Shown here one piece after another: positions 62,970-64,000 of a stretch of DNA of 64,000 nt (the first letter of the stretch is position 1; each line of letters starts with the position of its first letter). Location: the NCBI GenBank assembly GCA_020853885.1, contig JADYXZ010000020.1:124001-188000 (forward strand). The letters run 5' to 3'. This DNA comes from Bradyrhizobiaceae bacterium. GTDB taxonomy: Bacteria > Pseudomonadota > Alphaproteobacteria > Rhizobiales > Xanthobacteraceae. The notes beneath the pieces are model-generated. The model ran no database searches and was not told the origin of the DNA. It saw nothing but the letters and a program-made list of their open reading frames with translations. Both the position numbers and the translations under genes were made by a program.

Positions 62970-63593
62970 TCAAGCAGCAAGGTCAAGCTTCTCTAGCACC
63001 GTCGAATCGGCAGCGAGGCGGTAGATGATCGGCACGCCGGTGCCGAGCTCGCGCTTCAGGATGCCCTCAGGCGTGAGCCGCTCCAGCACCATGACGAGCG
63101 CACGCAAGCTGTTGCCGTGCGCCGACACCAGCACGCGCTCGCCGCGCAGGACGCGGGGCAGAATCTCCTGCACGAAATAGGGCAGCGCGCGGGCGACGGT
63201 GTCCTTCAGGCTTTCGCCGCCGGGCGGCGGGATGTCGTAGGAGCGGCGCCATTTCAGCACCTGCTCGTCGCCCCATTGCTTGCGCGCGTCGTCCTTGTTC
63301 ATGCCGACGAGATCGCCGTAGTCGCGCTCGTTGAGCGCGAGATTGCGGAAGATGGGAATGCCGGTCTGGCCCATCTCCTCGAGAATGAGATCGAGCGTGC
63401 GCTGCGCGCGCTTGAGGTCGGAGGTGAAGGCGACGTCGAACTTCAGACCCTGCGCCTTGAGCTTCTTCCCCGCGGCACGCGCCTCGGCGACGCCGGCTTC
63501 GGTGAGGTCCACGTCCTTCCAGCCGGTGAACAGGTTCTTCAGGTTCCATTCACTCTGGCCATGGCGGACGAGGACAAGCAGGCGTTCGGTCAT
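62970..63593 (-). CDS. gpmA: 2,3-bisphosphoglycerate-dependent phosphoglycerate mutase
   Basis: Interconverts 3- and 2-phosphoglycerate in glycolysis and gluconeogenesis. The 207-aa protein has the phosphorylated His11 in [33 protein letters not shown] and the second His in [13 protein letters not shown]. It is the shorter alphaproteobacterial form (E. coli GpmA has 250 aa). It lies 15 bases downstream of dapB, the common dapB-gpmA pair. Confidence 0.96.
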   Translation of the reverse strand: MTERLLVLVRHGQSEWNLKNLFTGWKDVDLTEAGVAEARAAGKKLKAQGLKFDVAFTSDLKRAQRTLDLILEEMGQTGIPIFRNLALNERDYGDLVGMNKDDARKQWGDEQVLKWRRSYDIPPPGGESLKDTVARALPYFVQEILPRVLRGERVLVSAHGNSLRALVMVLERLTPEGILKRELGTGVPIIYRLAADSTVLEKLDLAA

Positions 63594-63608
63594 TTTCTTC
63601 TTCCCGGT

Positions 63609-64000
63609 TCAGAAATCGGCGAGGCCAAGCACGTCGGCCATGGAATAGAGGCCGGGCTTCTGCCCCTTGCCCCAGCGCGCAGCGGCGAGCGCGCCGTTCG
63701 CGAAGATCGTGCGGTCCTCGGCCCTGTGCACGAGCTCGATGCGCTCGGCGGGGCCGGCGAAGATCACGGAATGCTCGCCGACCACGGTGCCGCCGCGCAG
63801 CGTCGCGAAGCCGATGTCGCCGGGCTTGCGCGCGCCGGTGTGACCCTCGCGCGCCGCGACCTTGCGCTTTTCCAGATCGACGCCGCGGCCTTCGGCGGCC
63901 GCGCGGCCGAGCAACAGCGCCGTGCCGGAGGGCGCGTCGATCTTCTTGTTGTGATGCATCTCAAGGATTTCGATGTCGAATTCCTCGCCGAGCGTCTTCG
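63609..64000 (-). CDS. dapB: 4-hydroxy-tetrahydrodipicolinate reductase, C-terminal part
   Basis: Lysine/meso-diaminopimelate synthesis enzyme; the gene runs off the right edge, so only the last 130 codons are seen. The catalytic motif ([21 protein letters not shown]) is intact, as are [19 protein letters not shown] and VGEHSVIF, ending [13 protein letters not shown]. Confidence 0.95.
   Translation of the reverse strand, partial: KTLGEEFDIEILEMHHNKKIDAPSGTALLLGRAAAEGRGVDLEKRKVAAREGHTGARKPGDIGFATLRGGTVVGEHSVIFAGPAERIELVHRAEDRTIFANGALAAARWGKGQKPGLYSMADVLGLADF

Overview
The window is a piece of a GC-rich alphaproteobacterial chromosome, almost certainly order Hyphomicrobiales (Rhizobiales), in or near the Nitrobacteraceae/Xanthobacteraceae. 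The signs are gene order (dnaN-dnaA-rpsT-enoyl-CoA hydratase-mutM-ubiE-ubiB-coaBC-dut; aroA-cmk-rpsA; ihfB-lapA-trpFBA-accD-folC; lptCAB-rpoN-ptsN), lineage-type proteins (DivL, DUF1150, TIGR02300, NDUFA9-like protein, AddAB), and several families of palindromic intergenic repeats. It is a core-genome region. I see no prophage, insertion sequence, CRISPR array or biosynthetic cluster.

Layout. 1-3.0 kb: replication genes dnaN and dnaA, a 1-kb non-coding stretch, and rpsT. 3.2-11.3 kb: base-excision repair (mutM), ubiquinone synthesis (ubiE, ubiB), an AT-richer two-gene cassette that looks like a toxin-antitoxin pair, CoA synthesis, dUTPase, and an Rrf2 regulator next to cysK. 11.5-23.1 kb: a tightly packed plus-strand run of divL (a Tyr-bearing pseudo-histidine kinase), a TsaE-AmgK fusion, murU, addB and addA, followed by trxA. 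23.7-35.3 kb: a long minus-strand housekeeping run (aroA, cmk, rpsA, pyrE, sppA, ihfB, lapA, trpF, trpB, trpA, accD, folC). 35.4-37 kb: TIGR02300 protein, tRNA-Ala, and hsp20-DUF1150 preceded by a possible RNA thermometer. 37-42.9 kb: ptsN, rpoN, lptB, lptA, lptC, rnd and tRNA-Leu. 43-49 kb: NDUFA9-like protein, uppP, GST, queG, alpha/beta hydrolase, glycosyltransferase. 49.1-55.7 kb: infC (ATT start), rpmI, rplT, pheS, pheT, interrupted by a methyltransferase gene and by a small membrane-protein gene. 55.7-64 kb: PP-loop protein, amine oxidase, YiiX-like protein, EI24 protein, nth, DUF2244 protein, Ada-like methyltransferase, a glycine-rich secreted protein, gpmA and dapB (partial).

How the genes work together. 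Many neighbours overlap by 4 bases (ATGA or GTGA), which suggests translational coupling: folC-accD, trpF-trpB-trpA, amgK-murU, coaBC-dut, addB-addA, lptC-lptA. AmgK and MurU together form the MurNAc recycling bypass to UDP-MurNAc. LptA, LptB and LptC are parts of the LPS export machine. TsaE serves tRNA t6A synthesis and AddAB repairs double-strand breaks.

Most notable points: the DivL Tyr in the H-box, the ATT start of infC, the hairpin covering the hsp20 ribosome-binding site, queG without a canonical start codon, loss of an expected cysteine in MutM and CoaBC, absence of hpf between rpoN and ptsN, and at least five families of intergenic palindromic repeats, one of which supplies the aroA stop codon. 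The best candidate for a poorly described system is the DUF4258/70-aa pair at 7.3-7.9 kb. All calls come from reading the sequence; no database search was run.
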